From: Epibacterium sp. Ofav1-8
GTDB lineage: Bacteria; Pseudomonadota; Alphaproteobacteria; Rhodobacterales; Rhodobacteraceae
Direction of reading: 5' to 3'
Length of the DNA: 64,000 nt
Assembly: GCF_022348185.1 (NCBI RefSeq)
Contig: NZ_JAKRFD010000003.1
Span: forward strand, 186,001 to 250,000
Positions 8,478 to 17,035 of this stretch are shown one piece after another. The notes under the pieces are model-generated. The model searched no databases, was not told where the DNA came from, and saw nothing but the letters and a program-made list of their open reading frames with translations. How positions within the stretch are numbered: the stretch's first letter is position 1; every line of letters starts with the position of its first letter. The translations under genes and the position numbers were made by a program.

Positions 8478-9695
8478 ATGCGCGATTCTGTGAAACTTTC
8501 CTCCGGTCGGTCCTATCTGGCGATCCCGGGGCCTTCGGTGATGCCGGATCAGGTGTTGCAGGCGATGCATCGCGCCTCTCCCAATATCTACGCCGGTGAG
8601 TTGGTCGAGATGACCGATACGCTGCCCCCCGATCTGCGCAAAGTGGCCCGCACCGAGCATCATGTGGCGATCTATATCGCCAACGGCCACGGCGCGTGGG
8701 AGGCGGCGCTGTCAAACACCTTGCAGGAGGGCGATAAGGTTCTGGTTCCGGCCTCCGGGCGCTTTGCCTATGGCTGGAGCGAGATGGCCGAAGCGATCGG
8801 CTTGCAGATCGAGGTGGTGGATTTCGGCATGCAGGCCGCCTTTGATCTGGCGCGCGTGGCGGAGCGGCTGGCCGCAGACACGGCGCATGAGATCAAGGCG
8901 GTGCTGGGCGTTCATACCGATACCTCCACGTCGATCCGGAATGATATCAAGGGCTTGCGCGGGGCACTGGACGCAGCGAACCACCCGGCGTTGTTGATGG
9001 CGGATTGCATTGCCTCACTCGGGTGCGACCGGTTCGAGATGGACGCCTGGGGCGTTGATGTGATGGTCACCGGCAGCCAGAAGGGGCTGATGGTGCCTGC
9101 GGGGATGTCGTTTGTGTTCTTTAACGACAAGGCCGCAGAGGCCCGCGCGCGTCTGCCTCGGGTCAGCCGCTACTGGGATTGGTCGCCGCGCGCCAACCCG
9201 GAATATTTCTATCAGTTCTTTGGCGGCACCGCGCCGACGCATCATCTTTATGGTCTGCGCGCGGCATTGGATTTGATCCACGCAGAGGGGATCGAGCAGA
9301 TCTGGGATCGTCATGAGACATTGGCGCGGGCGATCTGGGCGGCCTGTGATCGCTGGAGCGAAGGCGGCGCGCTGGCGATGAATGTGGCGGATCCTGCGTT
9401 GCGCTCGCATGCGGTGACGGCGCTCAGGCTGCCCTCACCACGGGCCACGGATCTGCGGATGTGGCTGGAGGAGAACCTTGGCCTCACGCTGGGGATCGGG
9501 CTTGGCATGGCGCCGCCCGACAGCGCAGAGTGGCACGGGTTTTTCCGTCTCGGCCATATGGGGCACGTCAACGGCCATATGATCATGGGGCTGCTGGGCG
9601 GAATTGAAACGGGTCTGAGTGCACTGGATATCCCGCATGGCTCTGGCGCGCTGGAGGCGGCGGCTCAGGTGCTCGCCGGAGCGCAGACGGGCTGA
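8478..9695 (+). CDS. Class V aminotransferase (alanine/serine--glyoxylate aminotransferase-like)
   Basis: A 405-residue PLP enzyme of the class V fold. IPGPSVMPDQVLQAMHR is the usual N-terminal substrate-loop region, NGHGAWEAALSN binds the cofactor phosphate, ADCIASLG carries the Asp that pairs with the pyridine nitrogen, and VTGSQKGLMVP holds the Schiff-base Lys. This pattern fits alanine-, serine- or related amino-donor:glyoxylate aminotransferases; the exact substrate cannot be read from sequence. The start at 8478 has AGGACA eight bases upstream; 90 residues of open frame before it lie in the ABC promoter region and are not conserved-looking. It stands alone. Confidence 0.9.
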   Translation: MRDSVKLSSGRSYLAIPGPSVMPDQVLQAMHRASPNIYAGELVEMTDTLPPDLRKVARTEHHVAIYIANGHGAWEAALSNTLQEGDKVLVPASGRFAYGWSEMAEAIGLQIEVVDFGMQAAFDLARVAERLAADTAHEIKAVLGVHTDTSTSIRNDIKGLRGALDAANHPALLMADCIASLGCDRFEMDAWGVDVMVTGSQKGLMVPAGMSFVFFNDKAAEARARLPRVSRYWDWSPRANPEYFYQFFGGTAPTHHLYGLRAALDLIHAEGIEQIWDRHETLARAIWAACDRWSEGGALAMNVADPALRSHAVTALRLPSPRATDLRMWLEENLGLTLGIGLGMAPPDSAEWHGFFRLGHMGHVNGHMIMGLLGGIETGLSALDIPHGSGALEAAAQVLAGAQTG

Positions 9696-9734
9696 GATCA
9701 GATGGCGGGCCGCTGTGGTCCGCCTCTTGCGGGA

Positions 9735-9971
9735 TCAGATGCGCCGGTTGAGGGGAGGCGCGCCGCGGGTGTCTGCGCGTTGCTCGGCACGGATCATGCG
9801 CACCTCAAGCCGGTTGATCATGTGGTTCATCGCAACCGCCAGCAACAGCACCGGCACCATTCCATAGAGAAGCCAGAGCGCAATGAAGATCCACAGCAGG
9901 TTCACGGCCAGAAAACTGAGCGTGGTGGACAGAAGATCCGTGCTGTCATGGTGCATATCTTGGCGTTTCAT
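9735..9971 (-). CDS. Small two-helix membrane protein, unknown function
   Basis: A 78-residue protein with a hydrophilic start (MKRQDMHHDSTD), one or two tightly linked hydrophobic helices (residues about 18-50) and a basic tail (RLEVRMIRAEQRADTR). The start at 9971 has GGAGGGG seven bases upstream, a good ribosome site, which supports a real gene. It lies 126 bases downstream of the hisC-like gene on the same strand and could share its transcript. No family is recognised. It is convergent with the aminotransferase, with 39 bases between the stops. Confidence 0.65.
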   Translation of the reverse strand: MKRQDMHHDSTDLLSTTLSFLAVNLLWIFIALWLLYGMVPVLLLAVAMNHMINRLEVRMIRAEQRADTRGAPPLNRRI

Positions 9972-10097
9972 GATTACCCCTCCAGGCAGGCACTGTCCGA
10001 ACAGCCTAGCCCTAAAGGGGTAAACCCCGGGTAAAGCGCCCGCACCGACGGGAGGTTTTACCGGTTCGCTTGCGCTATGCGCGACCGCGCCGCTGGG

Positions 10098-11213
10098 TCA
10101 GCCGCGTTTGCGGCGCGCCTCTTCCAGCGCGAGAGGCAGAGCGGCAGCAAAGGCGGCGCGCTCGGCCTCGGGGCCGCAGCTGACGCGGATGCAGCGGTTT
10201 TGCGGTGCTGCAAAAGGCATGCGCACAAAGATGTCGCGCGCCACCAGCGCCTCCAGGACCGCCTTGGCAAAATCCCCGTCGTGGCCACAGTCGATGGCGA
10301 CGAAATTGGTGGCAGAGGGCAGCGGCGTCAGGCCATTGTCGCGCGCAATGCGGGAAATCTCATCACGGGCGGTGGCAATCTCTGCCTGCACATGGGCCAG
10401 CCAGTCCTGATCCTTGATTGCCTCGGTTGCGCCAATCTGGGCACAACGGTTCATGCCAAAATGATTGCGCACCTTGTGAAAGGCGGAAATCACCTCGACC
10501 GCGCCCATCGCATAGCCGACGCGCGCGCCTGCCATGCCATAGGCCTTTGAGAGGGTGCGCATGCGGATCACGCGCGGGTCGGTCACATCCACCGGTGCGG
10601 CGGTGCCTGCGGGGGCGCATTCCACGTAAGCCTCATCCAGCAGCAAGAGGCTGCCCTCGGGCAGATCATCCAAAGCGGCGACGATATCCGCGCCGCGATG
10701 CCAGCTGCCCATCGGGTTATCGGGGTTGGCGAGGTAGACGATCTTGGCGTTGACCTCATGGGCCTTGGCCATCAATGCGGCGATGTCCTCGTGGTCGTCC
10801 TTGTAGGGGACGGTGTGCAGGACACCGCCAAACCCTGCCACATGGTAGTTGAACGTGGGATAGGCCCCAAGCGACGTGACCACCGCATCCCCAGCGCCCA
10901 CATAAAGCCGCACCAGATTGCCCAGAAGCCCGTCGATCCCCTCACCAACCATGATGTGTTCGGGGGCAACGCCGTGCAGATCAGAAAGGGCCTGACGCAA
11001 CTCATAGCTTTCGGCGTCGCCGTATTTCCAGATCTCTGCCGCCGAGGCCTGCATGGCAGCGACGGCCTTGGGCGAGGGGCCAAAGAGATTCTCATTCGCG
11101 CCGAGCCGCGCCACAAAAGGCGCGCCGCGCTGGCGTTCATGGGTTTCGGGCCCCACAAAAGGGACCGAAGCGGGCAGGGACTGGGCGAGCGGGGTTTGGC
11201 GGCTGTCTGTCAT
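10098..11213 (-). CDS. hisC: Histidinol-phosphate aminotransferase-like enzyme
   Basis: A 371-residue class I/II PLP aminotransferase. LGANENLFGPSP is the HisC-type N-terminal substrate motif, DEAYVE carries the cofactor-contacting Asp/Tyr, and RTLSKAYGMAG contains the Schiff-base Lys. In histidine synthesis HisC transfers an amino group from glutamate to imidazole acetol phosphate; HisC-like paralogues also act on aromatic amino acids. No other his gene is near, so the in vivo substrate is uncertain. The start at 11213 (MTDSRQTPLAQ) fits homologues; the frame stays open far upstream but only as antisense of the crotonase gene. It is divergent from that gene by 162 bases. Confidence 0.85.
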   Translation of the reverse strand: MTDSRQTPLAQSLPASVPFVGPETHERQRGAPFVARLGANENLFGPSPKAVAAMQASAAEIWKYGDAESYELRQALSDLHGVAPEHIMVGEGIDGLLGNLVRLYVGAGDAVVTSLGAYPTFNYHVAGFGGVLHTVPYKDDHEDIAALMAKAHEVNAKIVYLANPDNPMGSWHRGADIVAALDDLPEGSLLLLDEAYVECAPAGTAAPVDVTDPRVIRMRTLSKAYGMAGARVGYAMGAVEVISAFHKVRNHFGMNRCAQIGATEAIKDQDWLAHVQAEIATARDEISRIARDNGLTPLPSATNFVAIDCGHDGDFAKAVLEALVARDIFVRMPFAAPQNRCIRVSCGPEAERAAFAAALPLALEEARRKRG

Positions 11214-11375
11214 GCGCCAAGACCTAGCCGGGTGGACGCAGACGGGCAAGGGGCCAGGCGTGATCCGGTGCCCCGGCGTCAGGCTGGAAAGCGCGGGCGA
11301 AGCGCGGCAAGCTGGGTGCAACCAACGAGGGTGCCACAGCGACGGCACGCGAGACGACCAGAGGAGGAGCCTGTG

Positions 11376-12173
11376 ATGGCTGAGGAAAACGCGCGTGTAT
11401 CCGTCGAGATCCGCGACCACGTGGCCCATGTCACCCTGACCCGCGCCGACAAGATGAACGCGGTCGACAAACACATGCTGGCGGCGGTGATCCAGGCGGC
11501 CAGGGAGGTTGCGGCCTCTGACGCGCGGGCGGTGGTTTTGTCGGGCGAGGGTAAGAGTTTCTGCGCGGGCCTTGATGTCATGAGCTTTGCCGCGATGGGG
11601 CAGATGCAGGACACCGGCTGGATCATGGATCGTACCGAGGGGGACGCCAATGATTTTCAGGCCGTCGCCATGATGTGGCGCGCCTTGGATATTCCGGTGA
11701 TCGCGGCCTTGCAGGGGGCAACCTTTGGCGCAGGGCTTCAGATTGCGATGGGGGCGGATATGCGCATTGCTGCCCCGGATGCAAAGCTCGCGGTGATGGA
11801 AATGAAGTGGGGCCTGATCCCGGATATGGGAGGCATGGCGCTCCTGCCGCAACTGGTGCGTTCGGATGTGTTGCGCATGCTGACCTATACGGCAACGCCG
11901 GTGGAGGCCGAGCAGGCCGAGCGCTGGGGGCTGATCACCGAGGTCGCGGATGATCCGTTGGCCCGCGCGCAGGCGCTTGCGGCAGAGATCGCAGGCAAGG
12001 GCCCCAATGCCATCCGCGCCGCCAAGCGCCTGATCGCCTATGCCGAAAGCGGTGCCAATGCCGCAGAGGTGCTGTTGCGCGAAAGCGAAGAACAGGCGGC
12101 ACTGATCGGCAAGCCCGAACAGATGGAAGTGGTGATGGCAAACATGCAAAAACGCCCGCCGGTCTTTAAGTAG
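11376..12173 (+). CDS. Crotonase / enoyl-CoA hydratase family protein
   Basis: A 265-residue member of the crotonase superfamily. The CoA-binding and oxyanion elements are visible: SGEGKSFCAGLDV (first oxyanion strand) and GATFGAGLQIAMGADMRIA (second). A Glu lies in LAVMEMKWGLIPDMGG, where many hydratases place a catalytic acid. A GAGGAGGAG ribosome site precedes the ATG at 11376; the long open frame before it is antisense of hisC. Such proteins act in fatty-acid or branched-chain CoA ester breakdown. The fatty-acid-hydroxylase-like gene follows by 49 bases and could be co-transcribed. Confidence 0.9.
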   Translation: MAEENARVSVEIRDHVAHVTLTRADKMNAVDKHMLAAVIQAAREVAASDARAVVLSGEGKSFCAGLDVMSFAAMGQMQDTGWIMDRTEGDANDFQAVAMMWRALDIPVIAALQGATFGAGLQIAMGADMRIAAPDAKLAVMEMKWGLIPDMGGMALLPQLVRSDVLRMLTYTATPVEAEQAERWGLITEVADDPLARAQALAAEIAGKGPNAIRAAKRLIAYAESGANAAEVLLRESEEQAALIGKPEQMEVVMANMQKRPPVFK

Positions 12174-12222
12174 CGCCGCCAGGGCGCGCAGGCTGGGCAG
12201 GTCCATTCGGGGAGGAGCGGAC

Positions 12223-12948
12223 ATGATGCGGTTGAAACTCTTGCTGTCGCACCCGTCGGTGCCGGTGATGCTGGCGGCGGTGGCGCTGGGTGTGGCGATC
12301 CTGCTGATGCAGGGGGCGACATGGCAATGGGGCTTTGTGGTGCTGGGGGTCGGCTTGCAGATGCTCAATGAATACGGGCTGCACCGGTATATCTTCCACC
12401 TGAAGCCGCCGCGCCGACAGTGGGCCTTTGATCTGCTCTATCAGGCCCATTACGGCCACCATGATTTTCCGACCAATCACCGGCTGTTCTTTGCGCCGAT
12501 CTGGGTGGCGCTGCCGATGCTGGCGGTGAATTTTGCGCTGATCTACGGGCTGGTGTGGCTGGTCCTGCCGCTGCATGCGCTGACGCTTGCGGCGGCGATC
12601 GTGCTGGTGGGCGGGGTAGCGACCTTTCTGGGGTATGAATGGTTTCACATGACCGCGCATCTGACAGTGTCCAAAACACGGGTGGAGCGGCATGTGACCC
12701 AGCTTCACAACCAGCACCATTTCCGCGATTTCTCCAAATGGTTCCATGTCTCGCCCGGCGGTGAGGTGATCGACCGCGCGATGGGCACGGCCATCGACCG
12801 CGAGGCGCTGAAGAGCCAGCAGCGGGTCGAGTTTATCCGCACCCTTGGCATGACACCGGACGACCCGAGGCTGGTGGCCGCGCGGAAACGGTTTGCAAAT
12901 CGTTACCAGTTGAGTGCCGAAGAGATCGCCCGCGCTTGTCGCGCGTAA
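12223..12948 (+). CDS. Fatty acid hydroxylase / sterol desaturase superfamily membrane protein
   Basis: A 241-residue integral membrane protein with about four hydrophobic helices and the His-box set of the di-iron hydroxylase superfamily: HRYIFH, HYGHH, HMTAH and HNQHH. These boxes ligate two iron atoms on the cytoplasmic face. Relatives hydroxylate or desaturate fatty acids, carotenoids or sterols using oxygen; the substrate here is unknown. GGGGAGGAG lies before the ATG. The upstream crotonase gene suggests, but does not prove, a lipid-related role. Confidence 0.88.
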   Translation: MMRLKLLLSHPSVPVMLAAVALGVAILLMQGATWQWGFVVLGVGLQMLNEYGLHRYIFHLKPPRRQWAFDLLYQAHYGHHDFPTNHRLFFAPIWVALPMLAVNFALIYGLVWLVLPLHALTLAAAIVLVGGVATFLGYEWFHMTAHLTVSKTRVERHVTQLHNQHHFRDFSKWFHVSPGGEVIDRAMGTAIDREALKSQQRVEFIRTLGMTPDDPRLVAARKRFANRYQLSAEEIARACRA

Positions 12949-13360
12949 ACACGCCCATATCGCCACTGCGCTGATCACACAGCGGCGCGGCGCATGATTT
13001 GCCCCCGACCTCTGGCACCGGTGACTGTCTGAAATCGCGCGGAATGGGCCATGTTGAGGCCCGCGCTGGATTTGACATCGGCGGACTGAGGCCGCTTGGG
13101 CGACATCATCAACCGAATCATGTCAGAAACATGACTGTCAGATGTATGTGTGTCTGCCGCCACGTGATGGCGTCGTATCCGTGCGGTGCGACAGCTGAAG
13201 CAATGAAAATTCAGTGTTTTACACGCGTAAACCATAAACTTTTAAACATTCAGCATTCGTTCGCAAATCCTCCATAATCCTCTTCGGGTCTTGCGGCGCT
13301 CTTTTTTACGATACACTCACGGCGCTCGCTGCTTTTTAGGGAATGCGGAGGAGTAGTCCT
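12949..13360. other. Intergenic region upstream of the globin-coupled receptor
   Basis: This 412-base stretch has no convincing gene. Its right half (about 13195-13290) is distinctly AT-rich compared with the window and probably holds the promoter of the chemoreceptor gene. A TCATGT-N5-ACATGA inverted repeat lies at about 13119-13135. I see no tRNA or terminator with a T-run. Confidence 0.4.
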
Positions 13361-14827
13361 GTGACGATTGACATAAACGCGCTGTTGGCGACTTACGATC
13401 TTGACGGGGAGAACAGGGCCCGTCTGCAACGCGCGGCGCCGATGGTGATGGCGCTGTTGCCCGAGGTCCTGGCTCATTTTTACGACCGGGTCGGGCGCGA
13501 ACCGGAAATGGCCGCCTTCTTCAAAAGTGATGCCATGATGGAGCGCGCAAAGGCGGAACAGCTGAAACACTGGTCGCGCCTGTTTTCCGGTGATTTCAGT
13601 GCGGAGTATCTGGCCTCGGCACAGAACATCGGCCGCGTTCACACCCGGATCGGGCTGCCGTTCTCCTTCTTCAATGCGGGCTATGCCCATGCGACCGCCC
13701 ATATTCAGGCGTTGGTCCTGAAACAGGGGGCGCGGCGGTTCCTGCGCCCCGCCAAGGAAACGCATCAGTTGCTGGGCATCCTGTCCCGCGCGATGGCGCT
13801 GGATATCCAGTTGATTTTTGATGCCCATGCCGAGGCCGTTCAGGAAGAGCAGAACCGGGGGTTCCGCTATATGACCGAGGCGATCGAGGCGTTGGCGGCT
13901 CAGGATCTGAGCCATGACATCCCGTCTCCGCAGGACAGCGATTTTCCGGAGCAGTTCAATGGGATCAGAGAGAGCTTCAATGCGGCGCTCGGGGCCCTGC
14001 GGCAGGTGATCGCGGGCATTCGCAGCTCGGCACAACAATTGGACAGCGGTGCGCTGGAGGTCTCGCAAGCCTCCCAGGATCTGTCACAACGTACCGAATC
14101 CCAGGCAGCCACGCTGGAGGAAACAGCGGCCGCGGTGGAAGAGATCAGCGCCAGCATGCGCTCGTCGGCGGAGGCCACGCAGAAAACAAGCCTCACCGTC
14201 GGCACCACCCGCCAACGCGCCGAAGAGGGCAGCGTGGTGGTGCGCAATGCAGTTGAGAAAATGAACGAGATTGCCGACTCCTCGGCGCAGATTTCCAAAA
14301 TCATCTCGGTGATCGACGACATCTCCTTTCAGACCAACCTGTTGGCGCTGAATGCGGGCGTGGAGGCCGCCCGCGCTGGCGAGAGCGGGCGCGGATTTGC
14401 CGTGGTGGCCTCCGAGGTGCGCAATCTTGCTCAACGCACGGCGGATTCTGCTGGCGAAATCAAAGAGCTGATCGCCATCAGCAGCAAGCATGTGGAAAGC
14501 GGTGTCGAACTCGTGGGCAACGCGGGGGACGTGCTGGAGAGCATCGTGAGCCAGATCAACGAAGCGGCGGAGCTGACCGAGCAGGTGGCAAGCTCGGCGG
14601 ATCAGCAATCCACGGCCTTTGGCGAGATCAACATCGGCGTGTCGCAGCTTGATAGTGTGACCCAGCAAAACGCGGCCATGGTCGAACAAAGCACGGCCGC
14701 CCTGATGGAGATGCGCAACGAGGCATCCACCCTCTCGGGGCTGGTCTCCGTGTTCCAACTGGACGCAGGCACGCAGAGCGTCGGTGCTGAGGGCGGGCAG
14801 GACGCAGCCTTCCGCCGCGCGGGCTAA
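13361..14827 (+). CDS. Globin-coupled methyl-accepting chemotaxis protein (HemAT-like aerotaxis sensor)
   Basis: A 488-residue soluble chemoreceptor. Residues 1-160 fit the globin-sensor fold ([13 protein letters not shown], then [15 protein letters not shown] and a [14 protein letters not shown] helix). No transmembrane helix is present. After a linker, residues about 215-480 form the cytoplasmic signalling domain, with the hairpin tip [19 protein letters not shown] and [16 protein letters not shown]. Such proteins bind oxygen at heme and signal through CheW/CheA; no che genes are near. The start is GTG at 13361, with GCGGAGGAG eight bases upstream; an ATG 18 bases earlier overlaps this site and is less likely. 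The gene ends in a bidirectional terminator. Confidence 0.92.
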   Translation: MTIDINALLATYDLDGENRARLQRAAPMVMALLPEVLAHFYDRVGREPEMAAFFKSDAMMERAKAEQLKHWSRLFSGDFSAEYLASAQNIGRVHTRIGLPFSFFNAGYAHATAHIQALVLKQGARRFLRPAKETHQLLGILSRAMALDIQLIFDAHAEAVQEEQNRGFRYMTEAIEALAAQDLSHDIPSPQDSDFPEQFNGIRESFNAALGALRQVIAGIRSSAQQLDSGALEVSQASQDLSQRTESQAATLEETAAAVEEISASMRSSAEATQKTSLTVGTTRQRAEEGSVVVRNAVEKMNEIADSSAQISKIISVIDDISFQTNLLALNAGVEAARAGESGRGFAVVASEVRNLAQRTADSAGEIKELIAISSKHVESGVELVGNAGDVLESIVSQINEAAELTEQVASSADQQSTAFGEINIGVSQLDSVTQQNAAMVEQSTAALMEMRNEASTLSGLVSVFQLDAGTQSVGAEGGQDAAFRRAG

Positions 14828-14844
14828 CCTGTGATGTAAAAAGC

Positions 14845-14882
14845 AAAAAAGGCCGCAGCGGGTGCTGCGGCCGTTTCTGTTT
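14845..14882. terminator. Bidirectional terminator between the chemoreceptor and aldolase genes
   Basis: GGCCGCAGC and GCTGCGGCC form a perfect 9-bp stem around GGGT. AAAAAA precedes the stem and TTTCTGTTT follows it, so both convergent transcripts can end here. Confidence 0.85.
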
Positions 14883-14909
14883 CAAACAACGGTCTGAATA
14901 CGACGTGTC

Positions 14910-15812
14910 TCAGAGCGAGGCTTTGTAGATCTTGTCGATGTTTGAGCCAAGGGCGGCGTTATAATCCGCATCCGACATCGCCACATTCAGCCCCTCGGTG
15001 AGGGCGCGCGAGAACGAGGCGATCATCTTGCTGTTTTGCGACAGCCGCGCGCAGGCATCATCGGTGGTGTAGCCACCAGACAGCGCCACCACACGCACCA
15101 CGGCGGAGTGATCCGCGAGGCTGTCATAGAGACCTGCCTCATCAGGAATGGTGAGTTTGAGCGCGACCTTGGTGCCTTCGGGCAGGGCGTCAAGCTGGGC
15201 CGCGATCTCGGCCTTCAGCAGGGCTTCGGCCTCGGATTTGGTGGCGGAGTTGATGTCCACCTCGGGTTCGATGATCGGAACCAGACCGGCGCGGGCGATC
15301 TGGAGGCCGACCTCGAACTGCTGCGCCACCACGGATTTGATGCCGACCTCGTTGGCCTCCTTGACGACGGAGCGCATCTTGGTGCCAAAGATACCAGCGG
15401 CAACCGCGCGTTCCAACAGCGCGTCGAGATCGGGCATCGGCTTCATCAGCTGGACGCCGTCGGCCTCATCCGCAAGACCCTTGTCGACCTTCAGGAAGGG
15501 CACAACGCCGCATTTTTCCCAGAGGTAGGTGGGGACCGGCGTGCCGTCGATGGCATTGTCCATGGTCTTTTCAAACAGGATCGCGCCAAGGATCTTATCG
15601 CTGTTGAAATCCGGTGCGGTGATGATGCGGGCGCGCATCTTCTGGATTTCTCCGAACATTTCCTCGTCATTGGAATAGGCGTCTTCCATTACGCCATAAA
15701 GCGCCAGCGCCTTGGGGGTGGAGCCGCCAGACTGGTCCAGCGCGGCGATGAAGCCCTTGCCAGTTGCAATGCGGTCAAACTGTTGCTGATGGGTTGCGGG
15801 GTCTGTCGCCAT
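14910..15812 (-). CDS. fba: Class I fructose-bisphosphate aldolase
   Basis: A 300-residue aldolase of the short bacterial class I type. Signature segments are AALDQSGGSTPKAL near the N-terminus, VPIIEPEVDI in the middle and KLTIPDEAGLY, where the Schiff-base Lys is expected, with VALSGGYTTDDAC binding phosphate. It interconverts fructose 1,6-bisphosphate with glyceraldehyde 3-phosphate and dihydroxyacetone phosphate. The start at 15812 has AAGGAGG eight bases upstream; a longer in-frame start lacks one. The gene is alone and shares a bidirectional terminator with the chemoreceptor gene. Confidence 0.95.
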   Translation of the reverse strand: MATDPATHQQQFDRIATGKGFIAALDQSGGSTPKALALYGVMEDAYSNDEEMFGEIQKMRARIITAPDFNSDKILGAILFEKTMDNAIDGTPVPTYLWEKCGVVPFLKVDKGLADEADGVQLMKPMPDLDALLERAVAAGIFGTKMRSVVKEANEVGIKSVVAQQFEVGLQIARAGLVPIIEPEVDINSATKSEAEALLKAEIAAQLDALPEGTKVALKLTIPDEAGLYDSLADHSAVVRVVALSGGYTTDDACARLSQNSKMIASFSRALTEGLNVAMSDADYNAALGSNIDKIYKASL

Positions 15813-16006
15813 GACGCGCGGCCTCCTTGGGAAATGCACGGATACTGTTGCTGCCACTTCTATACCGGGGGCCGAGACAGAGACAACAAATGCTTTGCGT
15901 TGGTTGCGCTAACGCCATGCCGTATCAGCGAAAAAACACTTGGCGCGTAGCAGGGCGCGCATCATGGGGTTCAGCCGGCGGATGTGCAGGCACGGACCAC
16001 GCAGCA

Positions 16007-16438
16007 TCACGCCGCAAGCGAGGACCCGATGAAGTGTTTCAGCGCCGTGTGCGGCAGGCATTTTTCGCGGCTGCGTCCGGCCAGACGCACGGTGTCAAAC
16101 AGCACCGTGAGGGTCATGTCGGTGAAAGACAGGCTCCAGTAGCGGGCATCCATCGCGGCCCAGCGGGCGGCTTTTTCGCTGCCGCAGATTTCGGTGATAT
16201 TCCATGCTGAGACCGGGTAGGGCGAATCCGAGAGTTCATCCACATTCATGGGATCAACTCGGAAATCCAGCACATCGTCAAACTCCAGAATGGCGAGCCC
16301 GCCGCCTGCAATGGGCGCCACCTCGTAACATAAGAGCAGCTTGTCGCCGTCGAAAAAGACCGCGGGAACCTCGTCGGTTCCGATCACCGGGAACTCCTCT
16401 CGGGGTTCCTTGCTCGTTATGGTGCCTGTTTCTGGCAT
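16007..16438 (-). CDS. Hypothetical protein, 143 residues
   Basis: A soluble acidic protein without signal peptide or membrane helix. It contains alternating beta-like segments (VPAVFFDGDKLLLCYEV, LAILEFDDVLDFRV) and a Trp-rich middle (VSAWNITEICGSEKAARWAAM). GGAGA lies five bases before the ATG, supporting expression. No family is recognised. It is the gene just upstream of the aldolase on the same strand, 194 bases away, so a shared transcript is possible but unproven. Confidence 0.7.
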   Translation of the reverse strand: MPETGTITSKEPREEFPVIGTDEVPAVFFDGDKLLLCYEVAPIAGGGLAILEFDDVLDFRVDPMNVDELSDSPYPVSAWNITEICGSEKAARWAAMDARYWSLSFTDMTLTVLFDTVRLAGRSREKCLPHTALKHFIGSSLAA

Positions 16439-16530
16439 CGCTGTCTCCAGCGGCCATTCTCGGCCGCGCTTGGGTCGTCACTTCGACTCAGGACCATACG
16501 AGATGGGGGCTTCCAAATTGCTAACGGGGC

Positions 16531-16899
16531 TCACCTGTCGGGCGCAAAAATACGGCTTGAGACAGAGACCGAATTGCCGTCCGGGTCCTTGCGATTGGCA
16601 AAGTGGTAGCCGTCCGCCTGGTGGAGGCTGCCAAAGGCAAAGCCGGCCTTTGATGCAGCGGCGCAGAACCCGGCCACATCCTCGACGTCAAAGACCAGTT
16701 TTACGCTGGATTGACCGATCTTCTGACTGCGGGCGGCGGGATGCAAGAGCAGGGCTGCACCGGCGGCAGGGGGACGCAGTTCGACGATCCGGTCGCCGGG
16801 GAGGTCGTGGCGGGTGTAGCCAAAAAGGGCGGTGTAAAACGCCACCATGTCATCGATGCGTTTTGTATAGATGAGGATGCGCCCCAAACATGTTTGCAT
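16531..16899 (-). CDS. VOC family (glyoxalase-like) protein
   Basis: A 122-residue single-domain protein of the vicinal-oxygen-chelate fold. It starts with the typical strand-helix RILIYTKRIDDMVAFYTALFGY and ends with the strand pair DGYHFANRKDPDGNSVSVSS, where the D-P-D-G-N motif is usual for the family. Members include glyoxalases, dioxygenases and resistance proteins; this short form cannot be assigned a reaction. The start at 16899 has GGGGAAG just upstream; an earlier ATG at 16974 adds 25 less typical residues. Confidence 0.83.
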   Translation of the reverse strand: MQTCLGRILIYTKRIDDMVAFYTALFGYTRHDLPGDRIVELRPPAAGAALLLHPAARSQKIGQSSVKLVFDVEDVAGFCAAASKAGFAFGSLHQADGYHFANRKDPDGNSVSVSSRIFAPDR

Positions 16900-16975
16900 G
16901 TCTTCCCCGCCGGTAGGTTCGGAGTGTGGCAGCAGCTCATCGCGCCGCCAAATGCGCATGAACAAGGAGCGCATG

Positions 16976-17008
16976 CAAAAAGGGCACCCCCGATAGAGAT
17001 GCCCTTTG
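16976..17008 (-). terminator. Rho-independent terminator of pyrG
   Basis: On the minus strand AAAGGGCA and TGCCCTTT form a perfect 8-bp stem, followed by TTG. It lies 28 bases past the pyrG stop codon. Confidence 0.75.
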
Positions 17009-17035
17009 TTCCGTTATCGTGACGTTGCGCAGGTC

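Noticed and set aside
11214-12368. An N-terminal extension of 385 codons on the hisC-like gene
   Set aside because: The extension is antisense of the crotonase gene and the HisC start fits homologues at 11213.
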